Program-made: the position numbers and the translations under genes
Shown here: positions 12,453-23,664 of the stretch, one piece after another
Position numbering within the stretch: position 1 is the first letter of the stretch
Layout: each line of letters starts with the position of its first letter
Notes under the pieces: generated by a model
What the model was told of the DNA's origin: nothing
The model's database searches: none
Seen by the model: only the letters and a program-made list of their open reading frames with translations
Assembly (NCBI GenBank): GCA_951213105.1
Contig: OX578137.1
Span: 61,392,736 to 61,456,735 of the forward strand
DNA from: Amaurobius ferox
Taxonomy: Eukaryota; Arthropoda; Arachnida; Araneae; Amaurobiidae
DNA: 64,000 bases
Direction of reading: 5' to 3'

Positions 12453-13227
12453 TGTCATGAAGTATCCACGACTTTATTTTGGGGGAACAACCTATAGATA
12501 CCAGCTGCACTCAAAAAGAGGAAGTGCTGAGAGCTTGTGGAGATCACATTTTACCTAAATATTCAACTTTGTCTGAGTCGGACGGAATCATAGGGCTGAC
12601 GGGCCTTTTGAATTAGCGGCCGAAAGGGTATCAGTTTGCTGGGGCTTGAAAAAGGGTTGTTTGACCGAAGGGGGTCTGAAAAGCCAGTGATGTTGCTTTG
12701 GGGTCAAAGAGTTACGCCCCAGAAACCAGTGAGAGGGATTTTTAGCGTTTCGGAGGTGTGTTTTAAAATCTTGGAGAGAGAGACAGTTTTAAAATTGTGA
12801 AAAAGGAGAAGAGGGAGTTAACTCCTGGACACGAGCGAAACAGCATCTCTTGTGTAGCCAGCTCCTCTGGGAAGAAGGAGTAGGATGAAGGATGTTGATG
12901 AGTTACTATTTTGGAGCCTTCCCATAATGTGTACACTTTCTTATCTCTCTCTCCGAGTTCTTGTATACAAAATAACGTTAGGAAAAGTAAAATTAATTTT
13001 TGGTTACCATCAATTTCAATTTAGTCGGTAAAACTCTTTACCATTGGTTTTTTGAATTGGTATTCAATCCATTTATTTTAATATGAAAAAGTTGTTTAAT
13101 TTAATGATTGTAAATAGATATATGTTTTTATGTAAATAAATTTTATGTATTTGTTAAAGTACACAAGGCCTTATTCTTTTCGCACTCTTACCGGGCGTGT
13201 CCTAAAAGAGGTAGATACCTCAGGACA
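12453..13227 (+). mobile_element. Solo LTR of an LTR retrotransposon
   Basis: A 775-bp segment is flanked by the 5-bp direct repeat GATAT (12448-12452 and 13228-13232). It starts TGTCATGAAGTATCCACG and ends CGGGTAGATACC-type sequence finishing CTCAGGACA. The two termini are imperfect inverted repeats (TGTCATGAAGTATC versus TGTCCTGAGGTATC), with the TG...CA ends expected of LTRs. A polyadenylation signal AATAAA lies at 13135-13140, with an R/U5-like tail after it. The GC-richer first half would be U3. There is no internal coding region or second LTR next to it, so this is the solo remnant left by LTR-LTR recombination. Strand was chosen from the polyadenylation signal. The family (Gypsy or BEL/Pao) is not resolved. 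Confidence 0.75.
13135..13140 (+). promoter_or_regulatory. Polyadenylation signal AATAAA in the solo LTR
   Basis: This is a canonical AATAAA about 90 bp before the LTR 3' end, where an R-region signal is expected. Activity is not shown. Confidence 0.5.
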
Positions 13228-13501
13228 GATATATACAGTTAACTCACCATGTTTCTTGTTAGATCAATAATCAGAGAAAGTTTCTATACTTGCTCCGAAG
13301 CGTCATCTGAAGTTGCAAATGTCTCGAGTTAATCGCAATGTCTACAGGCTTGAAGCATCTTGTATAAATGTATGAATGCTTGAATACGCGCATGTACTCA
13401 AAATGTTCCATATCTCATCTTTAAAATCTGAAAAAAAAAATCTTTGTGACGACGCTTTGCCTACTCATTTTAATAATCCCGATTATATTTTTTGATAACA
13501 C

Positions 13502-13556
13502 ACAGACCGTCTTGGTCCTTAGGAGGATTATGGAGAGGTTATACGGAAGGCCGGGA
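13502..13556 (-). mobile_element. Possible decayed mini-retroposon of the ~59-bp family
   Basis: The plus strand reads ACAGACCGTCTTGGTCC, then GGAGGATTATGGAGAGG, and ends GGCCGGG. This matches the order of landmarks in the better copies at 18123, 48234 and 48306 (CCCAGACCG at one end, GGCCGG at the other, about 55 bp apart). Flanks ATTTTTTGATAACA and ATTTTATTAAACA could be a decayed target duplication. The evidence is weak on its own. Confidence 0.35.
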
Positions 13557-13559
13557 AAA

Positions 13560-14283
13560 TTTTATTAAACATTAAAATTGAATACTTGAAATATATCGGA
13601 AAAACACATAGTTTAACAAATTATCCATTTTCATGAAAAGCAAAATTTTCTACGACCTACTGTTGATTTTTTCCTTTTCGAACATTATTCGTGAAACGAT
13701 TTCACCTAACTTCTACAAACAACTGTTGATATCTTTTCCTTTCAAACACTATTCGTGAAACACTCTCTATATCTCAATAAATACATCACAAACATCAATT
13801 TTTTAATAAGTTTACACCTATAATTTAAGAGTAATAAACTGACTGCTCAGTTTGATATACAATCCCCGATCTAATCCTAGTTTAGACATGATATATTTAC
13901 AAAGTATTCTACCTCTAGTTTGAAAGTCAAATTCAGTCAATCTGGTGAAGGTATCTATCTCATTTAAAAGATACTGTATTTTTTATAAGTTTTTTTTTGT
14001 ATAAGTTTCGAAAAAATTGGGCCTTTTTGAAAATGGAAAGAACGGAAACGAATTTTCTGCCGGCTACGTGGAAAAACTACAACTGTCAGTTCCCACTGAA
14101 GTTAGCACAACTGGGGCAAAGTTTTCGTGCTATCATTGCAGTTAACTGTTATTTTATGCTGTTATTATAAGCACGAAACCGGTCCTAGAATACTGTTATT
14201 TTTAATAAGAGTGTATTCATTCGTTTTAAAAATATTTGCATGACCAGATAATTTCACACAATCCTTTTCTTTCACGATACTTT
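13560..14283. other. AT-rich stretch with a short local duplication
   Basis: Around 13660-13770 the motif TTCGTGAAACGATTTC/TTCGTGAAACACTCTC occurs twice, each followed within the same local context by CTTTTC-type sequence. Otherwise no feature is seen. Confidence 0.4.
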
Positions 14284-15427
14284 TACTTTCCCTACATACA
14301 TAGTATACGAGTAATGTATAGGGGAAGTACTTTTCTTTATCTATATGCACATGAGTTATGTATAAATAAAGTATAGTTATTTTATGGGGAGAGTATTGTT
14401 ACTTTCTACGAGTAATGTATAGGAAAAGTACTGTCACGGGGTCAGAAATGAGCACGTACAATATATCCCTGAACTCGAATCGAATGTTTTTGAGGGGATA
14501 TCTGTACGTGTGTGTGTGCATGTTAGTATGTGTATGGATATTAGTGTGTGTATACGTTAGTTTGCTGTGTGTTTGAGAGTCTGTAGACGTGATATCACAC
14601 GAACGAGTGAAACATTTCGAATAAAATTTGAAACGATTATTACAATCTGTGAGTAGTGGAACCCTATTGATGTGAAACACACTCGAATGTTCAGAAAATT
14701 CCCCAATTTTGGAATAATTTTTTTTACAAAATCATTAAAAAATCACAACCTTCAATAATGGTAAAAAATAATAATTTCAGACGTAATTTTTTGTTCGAAA
14801 ATGAATTATACAAAATTTAAGACGCTAGCATGAGCTGTTGTCGAGACTATGCTCGAGTTTTAAATACATGTTTAAGAAACAACATTTAATACTGTTAAAT
14901 AAGCAATCAATTCATACGCATTTTAATAAGAAAATTTATCACATATATCTTAACGTTAGCATGAACCGCTTTCAAGATATTTTGCGTTTTCCAAATACAT
15001 TTATCAAAAAATTGCATAAAACTAAAAAAGTGGTAAGCATTATCAAATATATTCATTTCCCATATGCAATATTATGCAACATCATTATCGTGATTCTAAT
15101 TTGTTCAAATCATGAGAGAACACACACATGTTTGTAATAGTTTTGTATTTAGACGCCCCAAAATTCACCATTTGGCATTTATCGCATAGAATTGATATTA
15201 ATTTAATGTCAATTGCATTTTGATGAGGACCTTGTACCTGAGTATGAATAAACCATACCTTTAAACTTTAAAGTTGGCGAAAATGCCCAATTTTAATTCA
15301 CGTGATTATAATTCAAGGCCCAACCCATTGTGACAGAGGCTATTGTTCACCATTTTTTCGATATGAAAGAAAAATGTCACTGCTTTATGTTAGTGAAAGT
15401 CATGTGCTGCCCATATCATAATTTTTC
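14284..15427 (-). mobile_element. Helentron-like repeat, body type I, reverse orientation
   Basis: It begins with TACTTTCCCTACATACATAG, passes CACGGGGTCAGAAATGAG and a GTGTGTGTGC tract, and ends with AAAGTCATGTGCTGCCCATA near 15398-15418. The hairpin end appears twice (14284 and about 14398), so the 3' terminus is duplicated, as the 5' terminus is in copy 1. The 93-codon minus-strand frame at 14399-14680 with Thr-His repeats is just the microsatellite translated. Confidence 0.65.
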
Positions 15428-15659
15428 TCTATTGTATTAGCAATATGTAAGGTATATTATATATCATCAAAGCAAAACAACACAAATCATATTCCACAAA
15501 AACAAAAAAGAGTGACAGTCATGACATAAACTCTAGTACAGACACAGGAAAGGGGAAAGTAATGTCTAATACAACTACAAGAGTACAAAAAGTACTTTTT
15601 TTTAAACCCTTGCAATTCTTTCTTTTTATCATATTTTAAAAATTTATCTTCTATTTTTT

Positions 15660-15990
15660 TCAGTTTAATTAGAATATTGAAACAAAAAAAAAATTTTTTG
15701 AGAAAGTAAAAAACATCAAGCCAAAAATCAATCCTTTTAAAGTATAAACGTAAGTTTTCTTTTTTTTTCTAAAACTAACTATCAAAGTAAAATGTGATGG
15801 TCACCTTTGAAAAAGTCATTGACCGAAAGTTAATTACAGTATTTGGCGACAAAACCGTTAATTGTCTAAAAAAGAGATTGTGAGTTAAGTATTTAATGAC
15901 GTAATGCACTTTATTTGTCCATTAGAAGTCATCACGTCTTCAAGTAGCTAACTGCATGATTCCTTTGAGTGAAATTAAGATAAAAAAATA
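15660..15990 (+). repeat. Dispersed conserved block, copy 2
   Basis: It aligns with copy 1 from CAGTTTAATTAGAATATTG through TTGTGAGTTAAGTATTTAAT and TTTATTTGTCCATTAGAAGT to GATTCCTTTGAG. Orientation is the same as all other copies. Similarity to copies 3-6 is weaker but keeps the TCGTCCRTTAG-like core. Confidence 0.6.
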
Positions 15991-17231
15991 ATAGCCAGAT
16001 TATATTGATTTTCTCTTTAATATATTTTATTCCTGATTTCCTTTGTTATTTCAGGTGTGAAACAATATGCCAAATTATTTCAGATTCCTATGTTTATGAC
16101 AATAATGAAAATTTATTTTAAATAAAATATTAGTGATTTTATCCATTTTTCAAGTTTTGATTAGAATATCTGTTTTAATAGAGTCGAAATGGTTTTGTGT
16201 GAATGTCTTGTGAAATTAAGTATTAAAATATAGAAATTATAACCACTATATTTCGAAATCAGAGAACCGAATATAAAATCCAATTATATATCTTTATAGG
16301 TTTTTAAAAAAGGTACAATTTTTTTCTATATATCAATCATAGTTTTCGTGATATAAGCAAAACTTTTAAAACGAAAATTTTATTTGAAAAGACTGCTTCA
16401 AAACTGTGAGAGATTTTTTAAAACAAAGTATTAATCTAGAAGCTAAATTTGTTACTGAACATTTTTGTTCCTTACTGTTTCTATCTATGTTTTATAGTTT
16501 CGAAGATATTTTGAGTGAAAGTAAACAAACTGAAGCAAAAACTCACTTGGACAATAGATATCTCAAAATATTGAAATTGTTTTCATATATTCACTAGGAA
16601 ATGTATCCGGAGTTTCTCAGGAGGCAAAGCAAGGTAGTTATATAAATAAACAAAATAAATCGATTTTATTCATATAAGTACGGTGAAAATTACATGCAAT
16701 CTATGTTCATCTGCGTAACGGGCGTGATACCATATTTTGATTTATAAATATACCAGATTAGCGACTCACCAAAATGCGATAAACCCAGGTACGAATCAAA
16801 TTCCCACCTTTTGAACTTCAGATCAGGGTGGCAGAGAGGTAGAAGCGCCTTTGAATTCGTTCAAAGGTAGGCTAAATCCAATCAAATACCTAAAAAGCTT
16901 GAAGAGAAGTGTTACATCAAATAAATTTTTACCAAATTGGTAAGATAGATATAGAATGCTCTGCGAATTAGAAACAGCTTAATAAACAAAGTTTGTTCTC
17001 ATCTGTGTATAAAAAAACATTAGTAAACGACGAATACACAAGTTCACCACACATAGTTTTGTCATTCCCAAATTTAGGATTTGATCAACATACAGCGGAA
17101 TGTAACAAATTGTCCAAGTATTATTTTTCTGGTTGTTAAACAAAATAACGCTTACTAAAATTTGCAACTAAACGTTTTGGAAATGTTACTTTACCTACCT
17201 TTGATAGATTTAAAAACTAGTAGCTCGCCTA
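15991..17231. other. AT-rich stretch, no gene seen
   Basis: The 63-codon plus frame at 16406-16597 and the 62-codon minus frame at 16979-17167 lack recognisable motifs and are treated as chance. Nothing else was recognised. Confidence 0.45.
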
Positions 17232-18122
17232 TACATGGTGTCCCAAAAAGATTGAAACGCGCTTTAATTCTTTACCTGATGGAGATAAGTGGGCAATGTA
17301 AATTACAAAAATGTTGAAAGTAAGGTAGGAAATAAGACTACGTTAATGAAATAGTTCTTCCATTAAATTTTAAAAAGTTACATTTTTTTAATTTTTATAC
17401 GGCCCCCTTAGACAAATTTGGTCAATCAGAAAATTTTTATTTTTAATGCAACAAGATCATTAAAAAAACGCATATCTGTATTTTTAAAATCAACTGAATT
17501 ATGATAAAGGAAAAATCTGACTTATGCCACTTTTCCGTACCATGTGAAAGACTGTTTTATCAGTGAAATAGGGATCATAAACAAATTGACGATGGAAATT
17601 TGCTTAGATCAAAAATACGTTAATATATGTCAAAATTTTTTAACGCAAATGCATCTAAATAAAGCATTACCCAGACAGTGATCATATAAGGCAGTGGTAC
17701 TCACTATGTGGTTGTGTATACTATGTATCATCATCCAGGTTTATATTTTTTGTGATCAGTCACAAATTTACATTTCTAATTTGATATGTGGTCCCCATTC
17801 ACAATGTTCAATTTTCAATTAAATACTTTTTTTTCTCCAATGGCCAGGCTTTGCTTCTTTCATTTTCGCCTATACATCGGCCAGAACCGTGAACCTTTTA
17901 GCCGTCATATGACGTTGCCCCAGCGCTTTCAATTAAATATAACTAGCTCAATTTTAAAGATACAGATATGTGGTTTTTACTTTCCTTATATACATAATGT
18001 ATAAGGAAAGTATTGTGACGGGGTCGAAAATTCGAATTCGAGTTTTCGACGCCAGAGCACGTCTCAAGCATCCCTGATCACGAATCAAACATTTATGAAG
18101 TGATGTCTGTGTGTGTGCGTGT

Positions 18123-18184
18123 TGAAGACCCAGACCGACCGGCTCGTCAGCAAGGACATGAGCAACCGATTAGTCGGCCGGCGT
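18123..18184 (-). mobile_element. Mini-retroposon, ~59 bp family, inside the microsatellite
   Basis: The segment TGAAGACCCAGACCGACCGG ... TTAGTCGGCCGG interrupts the GT-rich tract of the surrounding element. GTGTGTGCGTGT lies on both sides (18111-18122 and 18185-18196), as a target duplication would, but in a GT microsatellite this is not diagnostic. The 50 kb copy of the host element lacks the segment. Its end matches the SINE 3' tail in reverse complement (GAAACCCAGACCGTCCG). Confidence 0.65.
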
Positions 18185-18199
18185 GTGTGTGCGTGTGAA

Positions 18200-18256
18200 A
18201 GTATGTGTATGTGAAAGTATGTGTGTGTGTGTGAAAGTATGTGTGTGTGTGTGAAA

Positions 18257-18297
<41 letters not shown>

Positions 18298-18312
18298 TGT
18301 GTGTGTGTGTGT
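18200..18312. repeat. (GT)n microsatellite with GAAAGTAT interruptions
   Basis: GT repeats are regularly interrupted by GAAAGTATGT. It is part of the Helentron-like element and expanded relative to the 50 kb copy. Confidence 0.8.
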
Positions 18313-19421
18313 CAGTGAGTCTGTGGAGACGATAACTGACGAACGAATGGACCGATTCGAACGAAATTTGGTATAAAAATCACAATCCGTAAACACTGGA
18401 CACCTATTGTTTTTGTACGTAATCGAATGTTCAGAACCCCCTAAATTTTCGAGTGAAATTTTTAAAAAATCGTCAAAAAATCAAAACCACTAATAAAGTT
18501 ACGCAAATAGACATTTCTTATGTAATTTTTCATTAGAAAACAATTGATATAAATTTTAGAACGCTAACATGAGCCGTTCTCGAGATATTGCACATTTTAA
18601 AAAAAAATTATCAAAAAGTTATATAAAATAAAATATATATATATTTCCTATTGAGAAACATGTTCACTTTTCATATGTAATACCATGCGATAAATTGGGT
18701 GACATCATTCTCGTGGATCTAGCTCGTTCCATTCATGAAAAAAGATACTTTGAGTAATACTTTTGTATTTTAACGCCAATAGCCATTTATCTACTGTAAG
18801 AATAACTTATTTCTCCGCCCATAACGCTTGGCGAGATTTTGGCGACGAATTTGGCGGAATGTCGCTAACTTCGCGACATTTTTAATTGTTGCCAAATTAA
18901 CAAAAATCTCGTCAAATTGATAAATATGACGCTAAATCAATGAAAATGACGACTAATTGAAAAATATTCAATATCTTGGAAATAATATAAATATCTACTA
19001 TAAGAATAACATTTTTTTAAACTGTAAAAGTAGTAAATTCATTTAATTATATAAGGAAAGTCATGTGTTGCCTACATCAGATTTTTTTAAATTTAATCTC
19101 TTTAGAAATTATAATTTAACCTCCACCTAAAGTTATGTTTCAGTTTTAAAAAAAATATTTTTTAATGATCTTGTTGCATTAAAAATAAAAATTAATTATA
19201 AATTAATTAATAATAAAAATTTTCTGATTGACCAAATTTGTCTAAGGGGTCATATAAAAATTTAAAAAGTGTACCTTTTTGGAAATTAATGGGAGGACTA
19301 TTTCATTAACGCAGTCTTATTTCCTACCTTACTTCCAACATTTTTGCAATTTACATTGCCCACTTATCTCCAACATGTAAAGAATTAAAGCGCGTTTCAA
19401 TCTTTTTGGGACACCCTGTAT

Positions 19422-19493
19422 ATCCCAAGTCACGGTGTTGTTGTTGTTGAAACCCAGACCGTCCGACCTACCAGAAATCCCAAGTCACAGTGT
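19422..19493 (-). mobile_element. Tail-only SINE insertion (38 bp) with 17-bp target duplication
   Basis: ATCCCAAGTCACGGTGT at 19422-19438 is repeated with one change at 19477-19493. Between them are only 38 bases: TGTTGTTGTTGAAACCCAGA followed by CCGTCCGACCTACCAGAA. This is exactly the reverse complement of the SINE 3' end plus an (AAC)n tail. This is an extreme 5' truncation, as expected for target-primed reverse transcription that stopped early. It lies immediately beside the end of the long-TIR element. Confidence 0.85.
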
Positions 19494-19899
19494 GTGTTTC
19501 TGCTAGTAAGTAATACAATCAGATTATTTAAGCTAAAAAATAATATTCCCTATTTGTTTCAGCATTTTGATCAAGTAACTTTACTGAATGACAGATTTGG
19601 CGCCTAGTCTTGAGTAAAATTTGTAATTTCTGTCATAATCGATTATTATCAAGAATTGCTCATTACAAAATTGTCTCACGTGCATCTATTATTTCAAATA
19701 ATCGGCCCTCTATCACATATTCCTTAGACATTTCAAAACATCTGGTGTAGGCATCATATGACTTTCCCTTCATAATGCAATGGCTTTACATCTTTCATAC
19801 ACAAAATAATGGCGTACAAGGTCAACAACAAAATATTTTCAGACAATTAACATCTCGCCAATTGAAATTTAGCGCCTTTGGTAATTTATTAGTCCAAAC

Positions 19900-20170
19900 A
19901 GCATGACTTTTTCATACCCAAGTTCAAAATACTCATCACACCCGAGTTCAATTCCCGTCTCTGCACAAACTATCCCCATGTTTACGCGGAGTGCAGAAGC
20001 GTTAAATCTGTAGGTTCGAATGTCCTTCCGAGAGGTTGGTAGCAAAGAAAGGAGGGTGCGGTGTTTGTGTATGTCACCTCCACTGGGTTTCCTGTCTAAA
20101 TTCAGTGGCACTATCCTGCCGTCCAAATAGATAACTTAAACCTTCGGGTAAGTCGAATAGTCAGGGTCGA
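19900..20170 (+). mobile_element. Old tRNA-headed SINE copy, diverged
   Basis: A B-box-like GAGTTCAATTCCCG is followed by the SINE body landmarks GTCCTTCCGAGAGGTTGGTA, CACCTCCACTGGGT, GTCTAAATTCAGTGGCACTA and TAAACCTTCGGGTAAGTCG. All are in order but with many substitutions relative to the copies at 26.3, 28.8, 41.3 and 57.2 kb. A target duplication is no longer visible. This is the oldest copy of the family in the window. Confidence 0.7.
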
Positions 20171-20669
20171 AAGAAAATTCTCATCACTATTAATGAATAT
20201 TTTGTGAAGTAAATGACTATTGGTGAATTATTTGGGGTCAAAATACAAAACTAGTACAAAAGCATTCTTTCTCCTGAATGGAACGAACTAAATCCACAAA
20301 AATAATTTTGGCATATTTGTTGTATAATTTTAATGTGGAAAATAAACGTATTTATTGATACTCATAACTTCTTCAATTTTATGGAATTGTTTTATAAATT
20401 TATTCGAAAAATGTTAATATTATTCGTTTTCTAATGAAAAATTACGTATGCAATGTTTATTTATTTATCATTATTGATGATCCTGATTTTTTTTTTATGA
20501 CTTTTCAAAAATTCTTTCGAATATTAAGGATTTTTCCGAATATTCGATTGCGTTTGAAATCAATAGTGTTTCAGTATTTACTGATTGTAAATCGTATCAA
20601 ATAACTCAAATTACTGATTGTAATCGTATCAAAATGATCCAATGATTCGTGAGCTATCACGTCTACAGA

Positions 20670-20790
20670 CGCACAGACACATACATACAAGGACATACAT
20701 ACGTACAAACACACATACACACTAACATACATACAGACATACACACTAACATACATACAAACACGCATACACACCAACATACATACACAG
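20670..20790. repeat. ACATAC/ACACAC-type microsatellite
   Basis: This is an imperfect tetranucleotide/dinucleotide tract of the form ACATACATACA. The minus-strand frame across it (20571-20780, Val-Cys-Met rich) is simple sequence, not a gene. Confidence 0.8.
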
Positions 20791-20907
20791 ACATCACTTA
20801 AAAAAAGTTCGATTCGAGTTCAGGATGCTTAAAATTTCCATTAAAAACTGGAATTCGATTTCACAATACTTCCCCTATACATTATACTATGCATGTAAAG
20901 AAAGTAC

Positions 20908-21500
20908 AAATCTGACATGGACAGCACATAACTTTCGCTACAAATTCACATTCGTTTTCTTATTTTTTTATTGCACGATGCATTAAAATGAATTTAATCG
21001 TAGAGAATAGCATGGATACTTTTAGGATATTAAGTCCGATTAGTGACTTATATGCCAATTGTTTTAAATTTGTTATATCAGTTTTTAGCTGCAGTCGATT
21101 CACACAAAATTTGCCATTTCGCAAAAAGAGGCAGGCTATTTTTTCCCAAATCGTACCAAAATATAATCAGCAACAGGGTCTTTCACAAATGAATTATCTA
21201 CCAAATTTTGCGAAATTTTGTTTATTAGTTTTTCGCTAGAGTGAATGCATGCAATTTTGGCGGGTCATTTCGCAGAAAAGGGCAGGTTATTTTATCTCGA
21301 ATCGTACCAACATGTAATCAGCACCAGGACAACCCACAATTGACTTCAGAATACACGTTGACATTACGCTAAAAATAGTGTTTTCGTGTTCTAAAGGTCC
21401 CAGAACGTGTAGATCCGTCAAAAACTCGATCTAGACATTCGATTTTCGGCTCGATTCCAATACTTTCTCTGTACATCACCGTGCACTGCAGGGAAAGTAA
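20908..21500 (+). mobile_element. Helentron-like repeat, body type II
   Basis: It starts directly after the previous copy with AAATCTGACATGGACAGCAC. It contains the type II body landmarks (CGTACCAAAATATAATCAGC, ATTTCGCAAAAAGAGGCAG repeated at about 21110 and 21270). It ends CCAATACTTTCTCTGTACAT, then GGGAAAGTA. The ends match body type I but the middle is different. Confidence 0.6.
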
Positions 21501-21861
21501 AAGAAGGTATAAAAGTACCATCTTAAGCGCAGTTTTTATTTTCATCCATACAAACTGAGCGACGCTCAAGTCAAGCAACTTTGAGTTTAAATATAAAAAT
21601 TGAAAGAGATCTCAAGCAAATCTCTCGAAACAGGAAATCCAGTTTTATGACTTCGATATTGTATTCTTTAAAATGGGATTTCAAATCACACCCACGCTCG
21701 TAAAGAAAGTCGTATTACGAATGCATTCCCTTAAACTAGCGATAAAATTCTTGATTTACTGGCCATAATTTTATTTGGAGTACTGAAACGACGAGTTTCT
21801 TCAACGAGAAGGTTTTGTTGGGAATGCATAATTATACTTAACCAAACAGTATTATTTCTCT

Positions 21862-22240
21862 TTTAATAGAATTGCATTTAACCAGATGGAGCTATTTAGT
21901 CTATCAAAAAGCTGAAAGCCATAGTTTTTCGAATTAAGATGATGAAAGAATTAATAAGATGAAAAAATTTGTTTTGTTTTTCCGAATCGTACCAAAATCT
22001 AACCTGTACCAGGGAAACCCACTTATCTACCAAATTTTGTGAAATTTAGTCAATTAGTTTTACCGCCAGAGTGGACACATACGGCTTTTGCAGGCCATTT
22101 TACAAAGACAGGTTATTTCTTTCTAAATCGTACCAAAATCTATTCAGTAACAGGCCAAAAAGTATTTTCCCTCTTTTAATAGAATCGCATTTAAACAGAT
22201 GGAGCTATTCAATTTATCAAAAGTCTGAAAGCCATAGTCT
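21862..22240 (+). repeat. Direct duplication flanking a type II repeat fragment
   Basis: TTTCTCTTTTAATAGAATTG...GATGGAGCTATTTAG at about 21868-21948 recurs as CCCTCTTTTAATAGAATCGC...GATGGAGCTATTCAA at about 22168-22235. Between them is a fragment of the type II body (about 21975-22150, with ACCAGGGAAACCCACTTATC). Confidence 0.6.
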
Positions 22241-22824
22241 AATAATCAGTTTAAAATTAATAAGAAAGATCAATCATGCATAAAGCATTGATTATGAAAC
22301 ACTTTCCAACTTTAATGCAATTTTATATGAACATCTCCAAAATGCGATACATTCCTCAGTAATATTTTTCAAATTATCATAATACATACTACAATAATTT
22401 ATTATATATTTGAAAACTGCATCGACAACTAATGAACTTTATTCAAATGACGTCATCGAAATATAAATCGTCTAAAAGCAGCTGTATAAAAGCAGCATTT
22501 CATTCATATAAACATTTTTCCAATCGTTTCATTCATCACAAAACTAAAATAATTTACTTTATTTAAAAATTTAAAAAATTGTTATCTACCATATTTATTT
22601 TAAAATATAAAACCTCTCTTATATATAAAATAATTAAACTCTTTGAAAGATAGTTACTATATAATATTTCTCTTTTTTCTTTCTGGGGGATATAGTAAGA
22701 GTCAGAATTTAATTGAATTTGTTTTTCTCCCTATATTAAATACTTTTTATTTAAAAAACTATCTAATATATTTTACTGAATTTTTTTTTTATATTTTTTA
22801 TGGGATAATTTGAATATTTTCTAA

Positions 22825-23660
22825 AATTTTCGAAGCAATTTGTGAATTTTAAATTATCTTAAAGAATATTTGAAAAATTAGGTCCCATAGGGTTCAATGT
22901 ATTTCATTTTTGCAACCCGGGTTCAATAAAAAACTAATTGGGTGATATTATTTATTTATATTCCCATAGATCCCACAGACCGTCTGAACAACATACTAAA
23001 ATTTCATTTTGATAAAGTCATTTTTACGGCAGTTATCGTTCTAACGGACAGACAGACAGACAGAATGAACAAAGTCATAAACACTTTTCAACTGTGCTGT
23101 AAAGTGTTTAAAATGGCATTATAGAGAATACGCTCTTCTTTTTAGTGAATTAGTTGAGATCATATCGTTCTTTTCGCACACGCAGTGGCGCATTTATCAT
23201 TAGATATAGCAGCCAGAAACATGCCTGCTAAAATAGTCGCTACTACAAAGTAAAAGCTAAAACATAATTGTACCGTAACTGGTAAATATAGAAATATGGT
23301 TAAAATATAGATTAGATGGAAAATTAAATAAAAAGTTAAAGTGTGAATACAATTTAAGTATATTTTGGAAACATGAATTTCAATTAAAACATGCCCCTGT
23401 TAAAAGTTGCCCTTTAAATACTGTTTATGTTGGAACTTCTTTCAGAAAATATAGAAAATTAAAATAATTCATATTTTGTTTAATATATTTTAAACAATCA
23501 CATACTATTCATTTATATTCTCATAGGTCCCACAGACCGTCTGATAAACATACTGAAATTTCATTTTGATAAAGTCATTTTTACGGCAGTTATCGTGCTA
23601 ACTGACAGACTGACAGATAGAATGAACAAAGTCATAAACACTTTCCAACTATGTAAAGTG
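22825..23660 (+). repeat. Direct repeat of ~160 bp with (GACA)n
   Basis: The segment TCCCACAGACCGTCTGAACA ... GACAGACAGACAGACAG ... AGTCATAAACACTTTTCAAC (about 22969-23110) is repeated at about 23528-23660 with few changes. The shared part reads AAATTTCATTTTGATAAAGT and TTTTTACGGCAGTTATCGT. It resembles the short motif plus GACA-tract modules seen in arthropod dispersed repeats. No coding potential. Confidence 0.65.
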
Positions 23661-23664
23661 TTAA

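Larger units (their letters stand above)
17979..19088 (-). mobile_element. Helentron-like repeat, body type I, nested
   Basis: It runs from TACTTTCCTTATATACATAA through the hairpin, GTGACGGGGTCGAAAATTCG, long GT tracts (18100-18312) and AACATGAGCCGTTCTCGAGA, to AAAGTCATGTGTTGCCTACA and ends in T-rich sequence. The uninterrupted host sequence is visible in the 47 kb copy of the surrounding element, which confirms this as an insertion. The Thr-His frame at 18085-18396 (minus) is microsatellite translation. Confidence 0.75.
17232..19420. mobile_element. Long-TIR DNA transposon (TA-flanked), interrupted by a nested element
   Basis: Inverted ends match over roughly 280-300 bp. The left end reads GGTGTCCCAAAAAGATTGAA from about 17238, and the right end is its reverse complement finishing GGGACACCCTGTA at 19420. 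TA dinucleotides flank both ends. Internal sequence matches the copy at 47019-47792 in opposite orientation, interrupted between about 17979 and 19100 by a Helentron-like element. No transposase is encoded, so it is a non-autonomous, MITE-like element. The small mobile family name is unknown. Confidence 0.75.
19738..20906 (+). mobile_element. Helentron-like repeat, body type I, carrying an old SINE
   Basis: The 5' end is a diverged CTGGTGTAGGCATCATATGA. The 3' end has ACTTCCCCTATACATTATAC and GAAAGTA at about 20906. The internal microsatellite region is an ACATACATAC-type tract at 20670-20790. An older SINE lies within at about 19900-20170. Confidence 0.6.

Noticed and set aside
12349..12558. 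69-codon plus-strand frame as a small gene
   Set aside because: It crosses the left border of the solo LTR (12453), so the two halves come from unrelated sequence.
18085..18396. Thr-His and Cys-Val rich frames (14399-14680, 18085-18396, 20571-20780, 50250-50651)
   Set aside because: They are translations of (AC)n/(GT)n or ACATAC microsatellites inside Helentron-like repeats.
22290..22460. A possible seventh copy of the dispersed conserved block
   Set aside because: ATTCCTCAGTAATATTTTTC and AATGAACTTTATTCAAATGA recall block motifs, but the order and spacing are not kept well enough to call it.
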